Below, in pieces: positions 9,182-18,781 of a DNA stretch of 43,282 nt. The translations under genes and the position numbers were made by a program. The stretch lies in the NCBI RefSeq assembly GCF_015206815.1, contig NZ_JADEXZ010000053.1, forward strand, positions 1 to 43,282, read 5' to 3'. The stretch's first letter is position 1; each line of letters begins with the position of its first letter. A model generated the notes under the pieces. The model saw only the letters and a list, made by a program, of their open reading frames with translations, made no database searches and was not told the origin of the DNA. This DNA is from Fortiea sp. LEGE XX443 (GTDB lineage: Bacteria; Cyanobacteriota; Cyanobacteriia; Cyanobacteriales; Nostocaceae).

Positions 9182-10474
9182 TTAACTAACATATTTAGGA
9201 CTAACTGAATTATTAGAAAATTCTGAAAGTGGTTGTGAATTATTCATCAGTACTTGCTGATAAATTGCCACTAATTCATCATTAAGCATATTCATATCGT
9301 AGTGCTGTTCTACATGAACACGACCGGCTCTACCCATTTGTTCCCAAATTTCTGGATGTTCAATGAAATAGCTTAACTTTTCGGTTATGGCATCAGCATC
9401 TCGTTCTGCAACTAGAAATCCAGAAATTCCATCTTCTATCAATTCAGGAATACCGCCGTGACGAGTCCCAATTACTGGTAAACCCATTGCCATTGCTTCT
9501 TTTAATGTGTTAACAGGAGCATCCTGGTTGCCATCCACAGCAGTTATACTCGGAGCAATAAAAATATGAGTTTGGTTGAGGATTTCAATAATTTCTGGCT
9601 GATTTTTCCAACCTAGAAGCTTTACTTTGTCAGCAATATCTAAGTTTTCAATTAACTGCTGTAAGTGTTCTTTTAAAATTCCGTCACCAATGATGTTATA
9701 TTCGATATTTGCATGTTTTTTTGCTAATTTAGCAATAGCACGAATACCATATTCTATACCTTTTTTTTCTACGAGGCGACCCGTTGTAGCAATCCGAATT
9801 TTGCCGTCTGGAGACAATTGCCTTGCTTTAAAAGGAAACTTGTTACAATCTATACCTGAACCGTGTACAACAATTTTATTTTCATCGCAACCTAGTTTAA
9901 TTGCTCGTTGCCTGAAAAAATTGCAGTTCGTAAGAAAAAAATCTCCTCTAACAAATAATAAATTATAAACATCTTCTCCAGACTCCTGAAGATATTTACT
10001 GATATCAAATCCCCGAAATGATGTGACTAATTTTCCTTTGATGGCACCAATGTCTTTATAAAGCATACCATGTAAGCCGAATAACCCAAATTGACAATGA
10101 ATAATATCGTAGGGTTGAGACTTTAAAAACGGTATTACTTCGTACAATAGTCTTAAAGAAAGCGCTCTTTTACGATACTTGACAAAGTTGAGCGATCGCA
10201 ATATTACCAAAGGAGCTTTAGGAAAATTTACTAATAAAAGTATCATTCCTAAAAGGAAACGCCAGATATAATTTTCAGGAATTGCAGGTATATAATGAGT
10301 TTGCTGCAATAACTGATATTTCTCTACATTCGGATGCACTTTAGAGACATTTTCTGGTTTTTTGGCGTAGATATGAACCTCATGTCCTCGTGCAATCAAA
10401 CCTGTAATTTGGTTCAAAATGAATGTTTCAGATATAACGGGAAATCTTCCGGCAATAATTGCTATTCTCAACAT
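9182..10474 (-). CDS. Family 4 (GT-B) glycosyltransferase
   Basis: Retaining GT-B glycosyltransferase of 430 residues, similar in style to colanic-acid type transferases. The N-terminal acceptor domain starts MLRIAIIAGRFPVISETFIL. The C-terminal donor domain has GRLVEKKG (232-239, the phosphate-binding Arg/Lys) and EAMAMGLPVIGTRHGGIPE (326-344). The first acidic residue of the usual EX7E motif is an aspartate here (Asp318, Glu326). I chose the ATG at 10474 because GGAG lies 9 bases upstream; the longer reading from a TTG at 10489 would place that ribosome site inside the gene. It is the first gene of the minus-strand glycan operon, with about 0.7 kb of upstream non-coding DNA. Confidence 0.88.
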   Translation of the reverse strand: MLRIAIIAGRFPVISETFILNQITGLIARGHEVHIYAKKPENVSKVHPNVEKYQLLQQTHYIPAIPENYIWRFLLGMILLLVNFPKAPLVILRSLNFVKYRKRALSLRLLYEVIPFLKSQPYDIIHCQFGLFGLHGMLYKDIGAIKGKLVTSFRGFDISKYLQESGEDVYNLLFVRGDFFLTNCNFFRQRAIKLGCDENKIVVHGSGIDCNKFPFKARQLSPDGKIRIATTGRLVEKKGIEYGIRAIAKLAKKHANIEYNIIGDGILKEHLQQLIENLDIADKVKLLGWKNQPEIIEILNQTHIFIAPSITAVDGNQDAPVNTLKEAMAMGLPVIGTRHGGIPELIEDGISGFLVAERDADAITEKLSYFIEHPEIWEQMGRAGRVHVEQHYDMNMLNDELVAIYQQVLMNNSQPLSEFSNNSVSPKYVS

Positions 10475-11140
10475 GTCATTTGACTCCAATTAACTATTTT
10501 GTGCTGCTTTCATATTTTTTCAGTGCTTGAATTGAATGCACGATTTTTGAAAGCCTCCCTAAGAATTAAGTTAAATCACTAGCACAAATTTAGATTTTCT
10601 AGTAGTACTCTTAAAGTAAATACATCTATATATTCCAGGTTGATTTAAAAATACTAAATCAATTCAGAATCAGTTTTAAATTATTTATCATAATCTGAAT
10701 AAAATCAGAAATATATCAAGTCACAGAAGCCGTTTGTATAATGAGTTTCCTAAAGTTTTCTTTTTTATTTACTGTTTACCTTGTTTCATGCTACTGCATT
10801 ACTTATCAAATTTAAATCAAATCAAACATCCTTCTAAGGACATATTTAATATTTTATACAGTGTGCAATTGATTGAAAGACAAAAAATGCTGAAATGACT
10901 TCACTGTAAGAGTTTTAAGGTTATTGTATAATCGAAATTCGCTACAATTGGCGAATTATAGCAGGTGACAGGGAACAGGTGACACTTCGGCATGGTTTGA
11001 CTGCGCTCACCAGCTGCTCAGTGACCGCATGTGACAGGGTTAAAAGTCTTTTAGTGCATGAGTTTTATCATTGGCCGATGTCCTAACTGTCTTGGCTACT
11101 GCTATATAAAGTTTTGAGTGCTTTTAAGTACCTACCCAAT
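10475..11140. other. Intergenic region between glycan operon and rbc operon
   Basis: AT-rich sequence with no supportable gene. It must hold the promoter of the minus-strand GT4 gene. A small hairpin, AATTCGC (10936-10942) with GCGAATT (10951-10957), and one arm of the 43-bp inverted repeat (10987-11029) lie towards its right end, along with GTGACAGG-type repeats. I could not recognise a specific promoter or small RNA. Confidence 0.5.
10987..11029 (+). repeat. Left arm of inverted repeat flanking the rbc operon
   Basis: These 43 bases are the reverse complement of 14351-14393 with one mismatch (TTTGACTG here, TTCGACTG in the complement of the other arm). Weaker similarity continues outwards for roughly 25 bases through GACAGG-rich sequence. 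The two arms face each other on either side of rbcL-rbcX-rbcS. Related fragments (CAGTCGAAC, TTCGACTTCGCTCAACTGCT) occur near 38130 and 38550, so this belongs to a dispersed repeat family. Confidence 0.8.
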
Positions 11141-11178
11141 AAAAAAGAAGAGAGGTAAAGTAATTATCTCTCTTCTTT
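11141..11178 (-). terminator. Rho-independent terminator of the rbc operon
   Basis: On the minus strand this forms a 15-bp stem: AAAGAAGAGAG at 11144-11154 pairs with CTCTCTTCTTT at 11168-11178, extended inwards by a G-T pair and three A-T pairs around a 5-base loop. It is followed on the minus strand by six Ts. It lies 52 bp past the rbcS stop codon and is the clearest intrinsic terminator in the window. Confidence 0.88.
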
Positions 11179-11230
11179 AAATTGTGTGAACACAGGTATC
11201 AGAAGTTTTACCTTTTACCTATGACCTTAT

Positions 11231-11560
11231 TTAGTATCTGTTGGGTTTGTGAACGATGAAGCTGAGGACTTGGCACTGCTTGATGTTGTCGAAACCCACA
11301 ACACGAATATAGTGAGTAGGATATTGAGAACGGCAAGATTGCACTTCGCTCAATACTTCACGAGTAGATTTAGCGCCGAATAAAGGCAACTTCCACAGTG
11401 TCCAGTAAGACTCGGTGGGTTCAGAAGTTTCGTTGAATTCAATTGCTGGAATATAGCCTTGAGACAGAATGTACTGAACTTGTTTTTCGATTTGAACGTC
11501 GCTGAGGGGAGGTAAGTAAGAAAGGGTTTCGTAGCGGCGCTCTTTTGGTAGGGTTTGCAT
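11231..11560 (-). CDS. rbcS: RuBisCO small subunit
   Basis: Small subunit of form IB ribulose-1,5-bisphosphate carboxylase/oxygenase, 109 residues, the usual cyanobacterial size and without the chloroplast-type transit peptide. The start [20 protein letters not shown] is diagnostic, as are the middle segment [12 protein letters not shown] (70-81) and the tail near [10 protein letters not shown]. Four dimers of small subunits cap the L8 core in the carboxysome-packed L8S8 enzyme. It is the last gene of rbcL-rbcX-rbcS, 59 bp after rbcX, and is followed by a strong terminator. Confidence 0.98.
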   Translation of the reverse strand: MQTLPKERRYETLSYLPPLSDVQIEKQVQYILSQGYIPAIEFNETSEPTESYWTLWKLPLFGAKSTREVLSEVQSCRSQYPTHYIRVVGFDNIKQCQVLSFIVHKPNRY

Positions 11561-11619
11561 AGCTGGTTATAACGGGTTGCTATTTTTTAATTACTTGGAA
11601 GTAGGCTTATATGCCTGTT

Positions 11620-12027
11620 CTAACTGACTAAGTTATCTGAGTCAGTATCGGAAATTGTCTGCTGTTCTGATTCAGGACTGGGGTTTGACAAACTCAGCTG
11701 CGTCATCCGTTCTAGATGCTGGCGGCGTTGTTCCATATTGGCTTGCTGAATACCGCTACGAACCATTTCTGGCAAGAAATCGGCAACTTCTTCAGCTATA
11801 TGTTCTCTGACAGTCATAATCCGCAAGGCTAAATCTGGCTGTTGCCGGAAAAGGTGTTTAATATAAGCTTCTCCGTCCTGAATTTTGCCAGCGGAAAAGT
11901 TATGCAGCCAAAGTGCTAATGGTGGATTCGTTTCGCCTAGCTGTGCTAGTACAGTCATTAGCGCCTGATAAGTCAGGTAGCTTTGGAGAGTTTTGGCTGT
12001 ATCCTTAGCTATTTGCTTGAGATTCAT
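11620..12027 (-). CDS. rbcX: RuBisCO assembly chaperone RbcX
   Basis: Homodimeric helical chaperone that binds the C-terminal tail of freshly folded RbcL and stabilises it until RbcS joins. The 135-residue product opens MNLKQIAKDTAKTLQSYLTY, with the conserved helix and groove region QALMTVLAQLGETNPPLALW (21-40). A helical block, EAYIKHLFRQQPDLALRIMT, comes next. The last ~30 residues are polar and likely disordered, as in other filamentous cyanobacteria. It lies between rbcL (172 bp upstream) and rbcS (59 bp downstream), the standard Nostoc order. Confidence 0.97.
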   Translation of the reverse strand: MNLKQIAKDTAKTLQSYLTYQALMTVLAQLGETNPPLALWLHNFSAGKIQDGEAYIKHLFRQQPDLALRIMTVREHIAEEVADFLPEMVRSGIQQANMEQRRQHLERMTQLSLSNPSPESEQQTISDTDSDNLVS

Positions 12028-12055
12028 GCTTGACCCAGCCCAAATTTAAGTTAAA

Positions 12056-12195
12056 AGTTAAAAGTGAGCCACTGCGTTGGACGGGTTTCCCGGCTTTTTC
12101 GCCGGAGGCGTTCCCGTAGGATAGCAAGTGGCGAACCCCAAAGGGGTAATAAGTAAAAAGATTTTTTTACCTTTTAACTTTTTACCTTTTACTTG
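12056..12195. repeat. Repeat-filled rbcL-rbcX spacer
   Basis: The spacer combines imperfect heptamer-like repeats at both ends (GTTAAAA units near 12056 and TTTTTACCTTTTA units near 12165-12195) with a compact folded insert. In the insert, GCCACT (12068-12073) pairs with AGTGGC (12127-12132), enclosing a CCGGC/GCCGG hairpin (12090-12105); next to it is ACCCC-AAA-GGGGT (12135-12147). Heptamer repeats in this spacer are known for Nostoc and vary between strains. The folded RNA may act as a processing or attenuation site that keeps rbcL mRNA above rbcX-rbcS. Confidence 0.7.
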
Positions 12196-12199
12196 ATTA

Positions 12200-13630
12200 T
12201 CAGACGGTATCCATTGCCTCAAACTCGAACTTGATTTCTTTCCACAGTTCGCAAGCAGCAGCCAATTCAGGAGACCATTTAGCAGCTTCGCGGATAACGT
12301 CGTTACCTTCACGAGCCAAGTTGCGGCCTTCGTTACGAGCTTGGATACAAGCTTCTAAAGCTACGCGGTTAGCGGTTGCACCAGGAGCGTTACCCCAAGG
12401 GTGTCCAAGTGTACCACCACCGAATTGTAGTACGGAGTCATCACCGAAGATTTCAACTAGTGCGGGCATGTGCCAAATGTGGATACCACCGGAAGCAACT
12501 GCCATTACACCAGGCATAGAAGCCCAATCTTGGGTGAAGTAGATACCGCGGGATCTGTCTTGTTCTACGTAGTTTTCGCGCAACAGGTCAACGAAGCCCA
12601 TTGTAATGCCGCGTTCACCTTCTAATTTACCAACTACTGTACCGGTGTGGATGTGGTCACCACCAGACATACGTAGTGCTTTAGCCAATACACGGAAGTG
12701 GATACCGTGGTTCTTTTGACGGTCGATTACTGCGTGCATCGCGCGGTGGATGTGGAGCAGAACACCGTTGTCACGACACCAACGAGCCAAAGTGGTGTTA
12801 GCGGTGAAACCTGCGGTCAGGTAGTCGTGCATAATGATGGGCTGTTTGAGTTCTTTAGCGTACTCAGCCCGCTTCAGCATTTCTTCACAGGTAGGTGCGG
12901 TGACGTTTAGGTAGTGACCTTTGATTTCACCGGTTTCTGCTTGAGCTTTGGTGATAGCATCAGCTACAAACAAGAAGCGATCGCGCCATCTTTGGAATGG
13001 TGCGGAGTTGATGTTCTCGTCGTCTTTGGTGAAGTCCAAACCACCGCGCAAGCACTCGTATACTGCACGACCGTAGTTCTTAGCAGACAGACCCAATTTG
13101 GGTTTGATGGTACAACCCAACAGAGGACGACCGTATTTGTTTAATTTGTCACGCTCAACTTGAATGCCGTGAGGAGGCCCTTGGAATGTCTTGAGGTAAG
13201 CTACAGGAATCCGTAAGTCTTCCAAACGTAGCGCCCGCAAAGCTTTGAAACCAAATACGTTACCTACAATCGAGGTAAACATGTTGGTTACAGAACCTTC
13301 TTCAAACAGATCCAGAGGATAGGCGATGTAGGCAATGAATTGGTTGTCTTCGCCAGGAACTGGTTCGATGTCATAGCAACGACCCTTGTAGCGATCTAGA
13401 TCGGTCAACAAATCTGTCCATACAGTCGTCCAAGTACCAGTGGAAGACTCAGCCGCCACAGCCGCACCTGCTTCTTCAAAAGGAACTCCGGGCTGGGGAG
13501 TAACGCGGAATGCCGCCAGAATATCTGTATCTTTAGGTGTGTAATCGGGTGTGTAATAAGTTAGTCTGTAATCTTTAACCCCGGCTTGATACCCAGCTTT
13601 TGCCTGAGTCTTCGTTTGAGCGTAAGACAT
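12200..13630 (-). CDS. rbcL: RuBisCO large subunit (form IB)
   Basis: Catalytic subunit fixing CO2 onto ribulose-1,5-bisphosphate, 476 residues. The active site is intact: Lys176 ([10 protein letters not shown]), the carbamylated Lys202 with metal ligands Asp204 and Glu205 in [10 protein letters not shown], loop-6 Lys (VVGKLEGER) and the phosphate-binding GGIHIWHMP and [10 protein letters not shown]. The ATG at 13630 has a strong ribosome site, GGAAGGA (13636-13642 on the opposite strand), five bases upstream. It is the first gene of rbcL-rbcX-rbcS, preceded by nearly 1 kb of non-coding DNA that must carry the operon promoter and its regulators. Frames antisense to this gene are shadows. Confidence 0.99.
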   Translation of the reverse strand: MSYAQTKTQAKAGYQAGVKDYRLTYYTPDYTPKDTDILAAFRVTPQPGVPFEEAGAAVAAESSTGTWTTVWTDLLTDLDRYKGRCYDIEPVPGEDNQFIAYIAYPLDLFEEGSVTNMFTSIVGNVFGFKALRALRLEDLRIPVAYLKTFQGPPHGIQVERDKLNKYGRPLLGCTIKPKLGLSAKNYGRAVYECLRGGLDFTKDDENINSAPFQRWRDRFLFVADAITKAQAETGEIKGHYLNVTAPTCEEMLKRAEYAKELKQPIIMHDYLTAGFTANTTLARWCRDNGVLLHIHRAMHAVIDRQKNHGIHFRVLAKALRMSGGDHIHTGTVVGKLEGERGITMGFVDLLRENYVEQDRSRGIYFTQDWASMPGVMAVASGGIHIWHMPALVEIFGDDSVLQFGGGTLGHPWGNAPGATANRVALEACIQARNEGRNLAREGNDVIREAAKWSPELAAACELWKEIKFEFEAMDTV

Positions 13631-14605
13631 ATCTATCCTTCCAAGAAGTCACTCTTTATTACTTATCAAATCACGTTCTGTGCAACTTCTTCTCACCATC
13701 CTTGTTTCCCCATCATCTCAGGGGAACATAGGAACCATTTTTGTTAAAGGTTGTCTTCGTCAGTGAGTAGCTGTTTTTCTAGAACGAGCGTTGGGTCATA
13801 GTCATAGACCGCCTAACCAGCATTCTACATGTCTAGGGGTGCATCACTTAGCGCTTTTAATCTTCCTCACTTGATGAAAATTTTTTTACCCATTCCTTTT
13901 ACTCGCTCAATCTTCTCCGTCTCTCCAAAATTTCTATATTTTGCAGAAAGTGTGAGATTCTTCTCGTTTACATCGGGCTACTTTAGGAAATGAACTTTTT
14001 AGCTGACATTTCCGCATCCGCAATCTTGCTGCGTTCCTAATTTAGGAAATACAGGCTAGGAGAGAATTTTTTGGACACAGATTGAGTCCAGTAGTGAGGG
14101 AAGGATAAAAAATTGCACACAACGTAATTTGTAACTTGTCTCACAATATATCAAGAATTCGATAAGTTATTCTTTGAAAGTTTTTAACTTATATATTTAA
14201 ATTTGTTATTACATAAAGATTTAAACATTTTATTAAGACTAATTTACAAATGTGTTCTCTAACTGTAAAGAAGTGAAGGGGGAGCAGGGAGCTAGAGAGA
14301 ATCACTAAGTAATCAGACAGAATTAGTTACACAAATTTTTGACTGTAGCCTGCGGTCACTGAGCAGCTGGTGAGCGCAGTCGAACCATGCCGACGTGTGG
14401 CCTGTCGCCTGTCTCCTATCTCCACCCATGAATTTAATTGTGTTTGACTACTTATTGACTCACTTAATAATGACCAATAACTCAGTAATTACTAGGAAAA
14501 ATTTATCAAGACGATTTAAACAATACCAACAAAGGGAACACTGAATTTAACTGCCAGCCAGTTTAGGCAATGGTTACATATACTGTCTTTTGAGGAAATG
14601 TCATC
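13631..14605. promoter_or_regulatory. Divergent upstream region of rbcL and the propeller gene
   Basis: Nearly 1 kb without a supportable gene, holding the rbcL promoter (minus) and that of the propeller gene (plus). Cyanobacterial rbcL genes usually have long leaders. I looked for a clean GTA-N8-TAC NtcA site near the gene and did not find one. TTTAGGAAAT occurs twice, at 13983-13992 and 14041-14050. The right arm of the 43-bp inverted repeat lies at 14351-14393. The part 14100-14270 is very AT-rich. Confidence 0.55.
14351..14393 (-). repeat. Right arm of inverted repeat flanking the rbc operon
   Basis: Reverse complement of 10987-11029 with a single difference over 43 bases. It begins TGCGGTCACTGAGCAGCTGG and sits about 720 bp upstream of rbcL, in the promoter-side spacer. 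The neighbouring GTGTGGCCTGTCGCCTGTC resembles, in complement, the GTGACAGG sequence next to the other arm. Confidence 0.8.
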
Positions 14606-15727
14606 GTGGTATTGTTTCGCAAGCGTATTAGTTTTTTGGTTACTTCTATTTTGCTGGGTTTAATTACTTTGCCGAGTATTGGCGTTGTACTGGTAGCACA
14701 TTCTGTCAAGGCACAAACAAGTAGTGGTGTTCCATCGCGCAAAACTCCAGATATTAATCCATCTGAGTTAGTTCCTTCTTACCCAGCTGCTGCACCACCA
14801 CCGCAAGTAGACCCTTTACCCAATCAGCGAACTGTAGAAGAAAGGTCGATAGAAACAGATTATCGTGTTAGTAACTTGCTGAAAGATTTTCAAGGCAATC
14901 TTTGGGTAGGTTCTTGGCGGGGGCTATCGCGGATTGACCCGAAAACAGGTAAGATACTGGCGCGTGTAAATTTACCAAATGTTGCTATTGGTGCTTTAGC
15001 ACAAGACAAAGTGGGGCGTTTGTGGGTGGGAACTTATGAAGGACTAATGCGAGTAGACCCTCGGACTAATGAGATTACGGCGCAGAATTTATTTTTGCCA
15101 TCCAAACGGGTGTTATCGATGTTAGTTGACAAACGGGGCTACCTGTGGGTGGGAACTGATAGCGGTTTAGCTTTAATTAGTCCCGACCAAGGGTTAATTA
15201 TGACGACAGTGAAAAATTTGCCTGGTGTTAGCGCCAATACCTTGACTTTAGATGCGGAAGGTCAATTGTGGGTCGGGACTCTAGATGGACTGGTGCGGGT
15301 AAATACAGCTAATGCTTATATCATGAAGCGGATTGACGGCTTACCTGGTACGACGGTGCAAGCCTTAGCTATTAGTCCAGAAGGTTTAATTTGGGCAGGA
15401 ATGGCAAATAATTTATTAGTTATTGACCCGAAAACTGATAAAGTACTGCGGTCAGTTACTCCGTTGCGGGGGCGGAATGTGACAGCTGTGCGCTTTGCCC
15501 AAGATGGTAGTGTTTGGGTAGGAACTAGCAATGGTTTGTTAAGATTAAACCCAAATACGGGCGCTCTTTTAGATCAAGTTCCAGGACTTCCTTCTAGTCG
15601 AGTTCTTGCCCTTGTACCTGATATCGGTAATAAATTATGGATTGGTACTAATGAAGGTTTAGCTTGGTTAATGCCCAAAATGAACGGTGCAAAACCTCAT
15701 CTTGCTTTTAGTCGCGCTGTGAAATGA
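14606..15727 (+). CDS. Secreted seven-bladed beta-propeller protein (two-component-regulator propeller type)
   Basis: 373-residue protein with a signal peptide (basic start, hydrophobic residues 9-32, VKA/QTS cut site near 36) and then a proline-rich spacer (55-75). Next come seven blades each marked by LWVGT-x(3)-GL: the Trp residues are at 100, 140, 181, 222, 263, 304 and 345, a nearly exact 41-residue period. Such blades form the periplasmic sensor part of hybrid two-component receptors, but here there is no membrane helix after the propeller, no kinase and no DNA-binding domain, so it is a free-standing exported propeller. GTG start with GAGGA nine bases upstream. It is 82 bp upstream of panB on the same strand; no functional link is obvious. 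Confidence 0.85.
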   Translation: MVLFRKRISFLVTSILLGLITLPSIGVVLVAHSVKAQTSSGVPSRKTPDINPSELVPSYPAAAPPPQVDPLPNQRTVEERSIETDYRVSNLLKDFQGNLWVGSWRGLSRIDPKTGKILARVNLPNVAIGALAQDKVGRLWVGTYEGLMRVDPRTNEITAQNLFLPSKRVLSMLVDKRGYLWVGTDSGLALISPDQGLIMTTVKNLPGVSANTLTLDAEGQLWVGTLDGLVRVNTANAYIMKRIDGLPGTTVQALAISPEGLIWAGMANNLLVIDPKTDKVLRSVTPLRGRNVTAVRFAQDGSVWVGTSNGLLRLNPNTGALLDQVPGLPSSRVLALVPDIGNKLWIGTNEGLAWLMPKMNGAKPHLAFSRAVK

Positions 15728-15809
15728 GGGAACAGGTGATGGGTGACAGGTTGGAGTAAACAACTTTCACTTATCACCTATACCCTATAAACTTTAACCG
15801 GTAACCTCT

Positions 15810-16580
15810 ATGGCAATTACTACCCAGCAATTAATTCAATGGAAACAACAAGGACGTGCGATCGCAGTGTTAACCGCCTGGGATTATGCGATCGCCCAAC
15901 TTCTCGACGCGGCTGGTGTAGACTTAATTCTGGTTGGAGACTCGATGGCGGCGGTTCTGGGGTATGAAACCACACTCCCAATTACATTAGATGAGATGCT
16001 CTACCATGCGAAAGCTGTGCGTCGTGGTGTGAAACGCGCTTTAGTTGTGGTGGATTTACCATTTTTAACCTATCAAGAAAGCATCGCCCAAGCGATGCAC
16101 TCCGCCGGAAAAATATTGAAGGAAACAGGGGCGCAAGCGGTCAAGTTAGAAGGTGGCTACCCAGCGATGGTAGAAACAATCGCGCGTTTAGTCCAAGCCG
16201 GAATTCCGGTTATGGGTCATGTAGGTTTGACACCGCAATCAGTTCATCAACTGGGTTTACGCCAACAGGGAAAAACCGAAGAACAAGCAGAGAGAATTTT
16301 AAATGAAGCGATCGCCCTAGAACAAGCGGGTGTATTTGCCATTGTTTTAGAGCATATCCCCGCAGATTTGGCAATGCAGATTACTCAAAAACTTAGCGTT
16401 CCCACTATTGGTATTGGTGCTGGGTTGCACTGCGATGGACAAGTGCTAGTTACTTCTGATGTTTTGGGTCTTTCAGCCAAGCAACCACCATTTGCCAAGA
16501 CTTACACCAATCTGCGGGAGATAATTACTCAAGCTGTCCAGGATTATGCTTTAGAAGTGCGGGAGCGAAAATTTCCTTAA
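15810..16580 (+). CDS. panB: 3-methyl-2-oxobutanoate hydroxymethyltransferase
   Basis: First step of pantothenate/coenzyme A synthesis: transfers a hydroxymethyl group from 5,10-methylene-tetrahydrofolate to alpha-ketoisovalerate to give ketopantoate. The 256-residue TIM-barrel protein has the metal ligands Asp44 (LVGDSMA), Asp82 (VVDLPF) and Glu114 (VKLEGG), and catalytic Glu181 (IVLEHIP). The signature [12 protein letters not shown] (139-150) is also clear. ATG start without a strong ribosome site. The stop codon is followed immediately, with no spacer, by the stop codon of convergent lepB. Confidence 0.97.
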   Translation: MAITTQQLIQWKQQGRAIAVLTAWDYAIAQLLDAAGVDLILVGDSMAAVLGYETTLPITLDEMLYHAKAVRRGVKRALVVVDLPFLTYQESIAQAMHSAGKILKETGAQAVKLEGGYPAMVETIARLVQAGIPVMGHVGLTPQSVHQLGLRQQGKTEEQAERILNEAIALEQAGVFAIVLEHIPADLAMQITQKLSVPTIGIGAGLHCDGQVLVTSDVLGLSAKQPPFAKTYTNLREIITQAVQDYALEVRERKFP

Positions 16581-17153
16581 TTAAATCCAGCCAATCCGGT
16601 TAAGCGGCCAAAAGCGAAATACTGCCCGACCGATGATATTTTGTCTAGGTAAAAATCCCCAGTAACGCGAGTCATTACTATCATTACGGTTGTCTCCCAT
16701 CATAAAAAACTCGTCTGGTGGGACTTTGACTGCTGAGAATGGCTGGTTTGGCGGTTCCGCAATGTAATCTTCTTGCAAAGGTTGATCGTTGAGATAAACT
16801 TTGCCATTGGCAACTTTAATGACTTCTCCAGGTGTACCAATTACCCGCTTAATAAAGGCTTGGTCTTTGGGATAACCCCGTTTTTGCAATTCTTCGGGAG
16901 CTTGAAAAACTATAATATCCCCAGTTGTGGGCGGCTGAAAACGGTAAGAAATTTTTTCCACCACCAAGCGATCGCCTTCATATAAAGTCGGAACCATCGA
17001 CTCAGAGGGTATGTAGCGAGGTTCGGCGACAAAAGTCCTGATTAACACTGCCAAAAATAAAGCGATCGCCACTAAAATCAGATTTTCTCGCCAACTACGC
17101 CATGCTTTTGATGACGCAGTAGCTTCTTTTGCGTCAGTTTCCTGAGGAATCAT
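16581..17153 (-). CDS. lepB: Signal peptidase I
   Basis: Membrane serine protease that removes signal peptides from exported proteins. The 190-residue protein has one N-terminal membrane helix (24-42) after a polar leader, catalytic Ser52 in PSESMVPTL and general-base Lys102 in FIKRVIG. The GDNRNDSNDSRYWGF box (153-167) is also present. ATG at 17153 is preferred; a TTG at 17174 would add seven residues (MNWLKIS) but has no ribosome site either. The convergent panB gene ends on the adjacent base, giving TTAATTAA across both stop codons and leaving no room for a terminator. Confidence 0.96.
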   Translation of the reverse strand: MIPQETDAKEATASSKAWRSWRENLILVAIALFLAVLIRTFVAEPRYIPSESMVPTLYEGDRLVVEKISYRFQPPTTGDIIVFQAPEELQKRGYPKDQAFIKRVIGTPGEVIKVANGKVYLNDQPLQEDYIAEPPNQPFSAVKVPPDEFFMMGDNRNDSNDSRYWGFLPRQNIIGRAVFRFWPLNRIGWI

Positions 17154-17394
17154 AGAAATTTTTAGCCAGTTCAAAAAGTGGGAAAACTACCTTAATTATC
17201 TGAATATTCAAGGTATGCTTACAAGCAAACTGGGTTTTGCTACGACCCATATAAATATTAATATTACGTTTTCAAGTATATTTGCACTCATCTGCATATA
17301 GATCGCTTAAATCTGTCTAAAATAAATAAAGAATACCTAGCATACCTTTAACTTCATCATCTACAAACCCAACTTCAGTGATGATTCAGAGAAA

Positions 17395-18781
<1,387 letters not shown>

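Noticed and set aside
12058-12312. 84-codon minus-strand frame overlapping the 3' end of rbcL
   Set aside because: Out-of-frame reading of rbcL codons plus the repeat spacer; no family features.
13631-14300. NtcA site GTA-N8-TAC upstream of rbcL
   Set aside because: No clean match found by eye near the gene, so no site is reported.
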